From DATFGK01 sp046712825 (GTDB lineage: Bacteria > Actinomycetota > AC-67), in the NCBI GenBank assembly GCA_046712825.1, contig JBKKCR010000110.1, positions 1-6,775 of the forward strand: a DNA stretch of 6,775 nt, given 5' to 3'. Shown here piece by piece: positions 5,829-6,775 of this stretch; position 1 is the stretch's first letter; each line of letters starts with the position of its first letter. Below the pieces are notes generated by a model, which had not been told where the DNA came from, ran no database searches, and saw only the letters and a list, made by a program, of their open reading frames with translations. The translations under genes and the position numbers were made by a program.

Positions 5829-6775
5829 TCAGGCTCCCTCGGCCCGCTCGATCAGATCGAGGTTCGGCAGCGGCAGCACCTCGCGGACCCGGCCGATGAT
5901 GTCGTCGGTCGAGACGTCCTCCGCGAGCGCGCGATATGAGGGGATGATGCGATGCCGGAGGACGTCGCCGATCAGCCCGTCCATGTCCGCCGGCAGCACG
6001 TAGTCGCGGCCGTGGATCACCGCCATCGCGCGCGATGCCAGAACGAGGTTGATCGAGCCACGCGGGCTCGCGCCGTACTCGATGTACGGTCCGACCTCGC
6101 CGACCCCGAAGTCTTGCGGCCGCCGCGTTGCGGTCACGAACGTCACCGCGTACTCGCGGAGCCGGTGATCGACGAACACCGAGTCGACGAGCGACTGGAT
6201 CCCCGCGAGAGCGGTCGAACCCAGCACGCGCCGCGGCGGCGTCGGCGGGCGCGCGACGCGATCGACGACCTCGAGCTCCTCGCCGTAATCCGGATAGCTG
6301 ACGAGGACCTTGAGCATGAACCGGTCCATCTGCGCTTCCGGAAGCGGATACGTTCCCTCGGCCTCGATCGGGTTCTGCGTCGCCAGCGTCAGGAACGGCA
6401 GCGGAACCTCGTAGGTCGTGCCGCCGATCGTGACGGTCTGCTCTTGCATCACCTCGAGCAGCGCCGACTGGACCTTCGCCGGCGCGCGGTTGATCTCGTC
6501 GGCGAGCAAGAAGTTGCCGAACACCGGACCGAGCTCGACGTCGAAGGTCCCTCGATCGGGGCGGTAGATGCGAGTCCCGACGAGGTCCGCCGGCACGAGG
6601 TCCGGGGTGAACTGGATGCGGCGGAACGTGCCGCCGATCACCTCGGCGATGGTCTTGACCGTCAGTGTCTTCGCGAGGCCCGGCACGCCTTCGAGAAGGA
6701 CGTGGCCACGTGCGAGCAGCGCGGCTATCACCCGTTCGAGCATCGGATCTTGCCCGACGATCCACCGCTTGATCT
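5829..6775 (-). CDS. MoxR-family AAA+ ATPase (N-terminus beyond the window)
   Basis: ATPase of the MoxR group of AAA+ proteins, proposed to act as a chaperone or remodelling factor for partner VWA proteins. The reading frame stays open to the right edge. The ten codons before the Met at 6743 read IKRWIVGQDP, which matches the conserved family region ahead of the P-loop, so that Met is internal and the real start is outside. Seen in order: Walker A GVPGLAKT (6666-6689), the conserved FTPDLVPADLVG stretch, Walker B LLADEINR, sensor 1 LATQNPIE, the family block EGTYPLPEAQMDRFMLKV with its Arg, and a C-terminal lid region with ASPRGSINL and RDYVLPADM. No active-site residue appears lost. It is the first visible gene of the module and precedes the DUF58 gene by 4 nt. 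Only a short N-terminal piece should be missing, judging from usual family length. Confidence 0.95.
   Translation of the reverse strand, partial: IKRWIVGQDPMLERVIAALLARGHVLLEGVPGLAKTLTVKTIAEVIGGTFRRIQFTPDLVPADLVGTRIYRPDRGTFDVELGPVFGNFLLADEINRAPAKVQSALLEVMQEQTVTIGGTTYEVPLPFLTLATQNPIEAEGTYPLPEAQMDRFMLKVLVSYPDYGEELEVVDRVARPPTPPRRVLGSTALAGIQSLVDSVFVDHRLREYAVTFVTATRRPQDFGVGEVGPYIEYGASPRGSINLVLASRAMAVIHGRDYVLPADMDGLIGDVLRHRIIPSYRALAEDVSTDDIIGRVREVLPLPNLDLIERAEGA
5834..5838 (-). promoter_or_regulatory. Likely ribosome binding site of the DUF58 gene
   Basis: Minus-strand GGGAG within GAGGGAG lies 9 nt before ATG 5824 and inside the last codons of the MoxR gene. This fits translation coupled to the upstream gene. 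Confidence 0.45.

Noticed and set aside
6741..6743. ATG as the true start of the MoxR gene
   Set aside because: The frame continues upstream with the family-conserved IKRWIVGQDP, so the gene is cut by the window edge rather than starting here.
5623..6765. Minus-strand open frame of 380 codons overlapping the MoxR and DUF58 genes
   Set aside because: It is out of frame with both real genes and Arg/Asp-rich; the MoxR and DUF58 motifs lie in the other frames.

Overview
The window is GC-rich bacterial chromosome with high GC at third codon positions and tightly packed genes. The permease style (two FtsX repeats, Arg/Ala/Gly-rich) and the NylA-like amidase are what I would expect from an Actinomycetota lineage, possibly an uncultured one. 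That placement is inference from composition and protein style only. I see no tRNA, rRNA, CRISPR array, insertion sequence or attachment site.

Left part, + strand: the tail of an unidentified upstream gene probably enters at the left edge. It is followed by one large gene (about 115-2508) for a two-repeat FtsX/MacB-type ABC transporter permease. Its ATPase partner is not in the window and may lie just upstream.

Right part, - strand, read from right to left: a MoxR-family AAA+ ATPase whose N-terminus runs off the right edge, a DUF58 protein, a BatA-like membrane-anchored VWA protein, and a NylA-like amidase. The first three form a recognisable MoxR-DUF58-VWA module. MoxR and DUF58 are separated by 4 nt, and the DUF58 stop overlaps the VWA start (TTGA). 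In such modules the AAA+ ATPase is thought to act with the VWA proteins as a chaperone-like or metal-dependent maturation system at the membrane. The amidase follows 27 nt after the VWA stop and is either the last gene of the operon or has its own weak promoter.

The permease and amidase genes converge with only 5 nt between their stop codons and no convincing terminator. I found no clearly new system. The points most worth a second look are an Arg-to-Pro change next to the amidase nucleophile, the poly-Arg tail of the DUF58 protein that also carries the ribosome binding site of the next gene, and the unresolved reading frame upstream of the permease.
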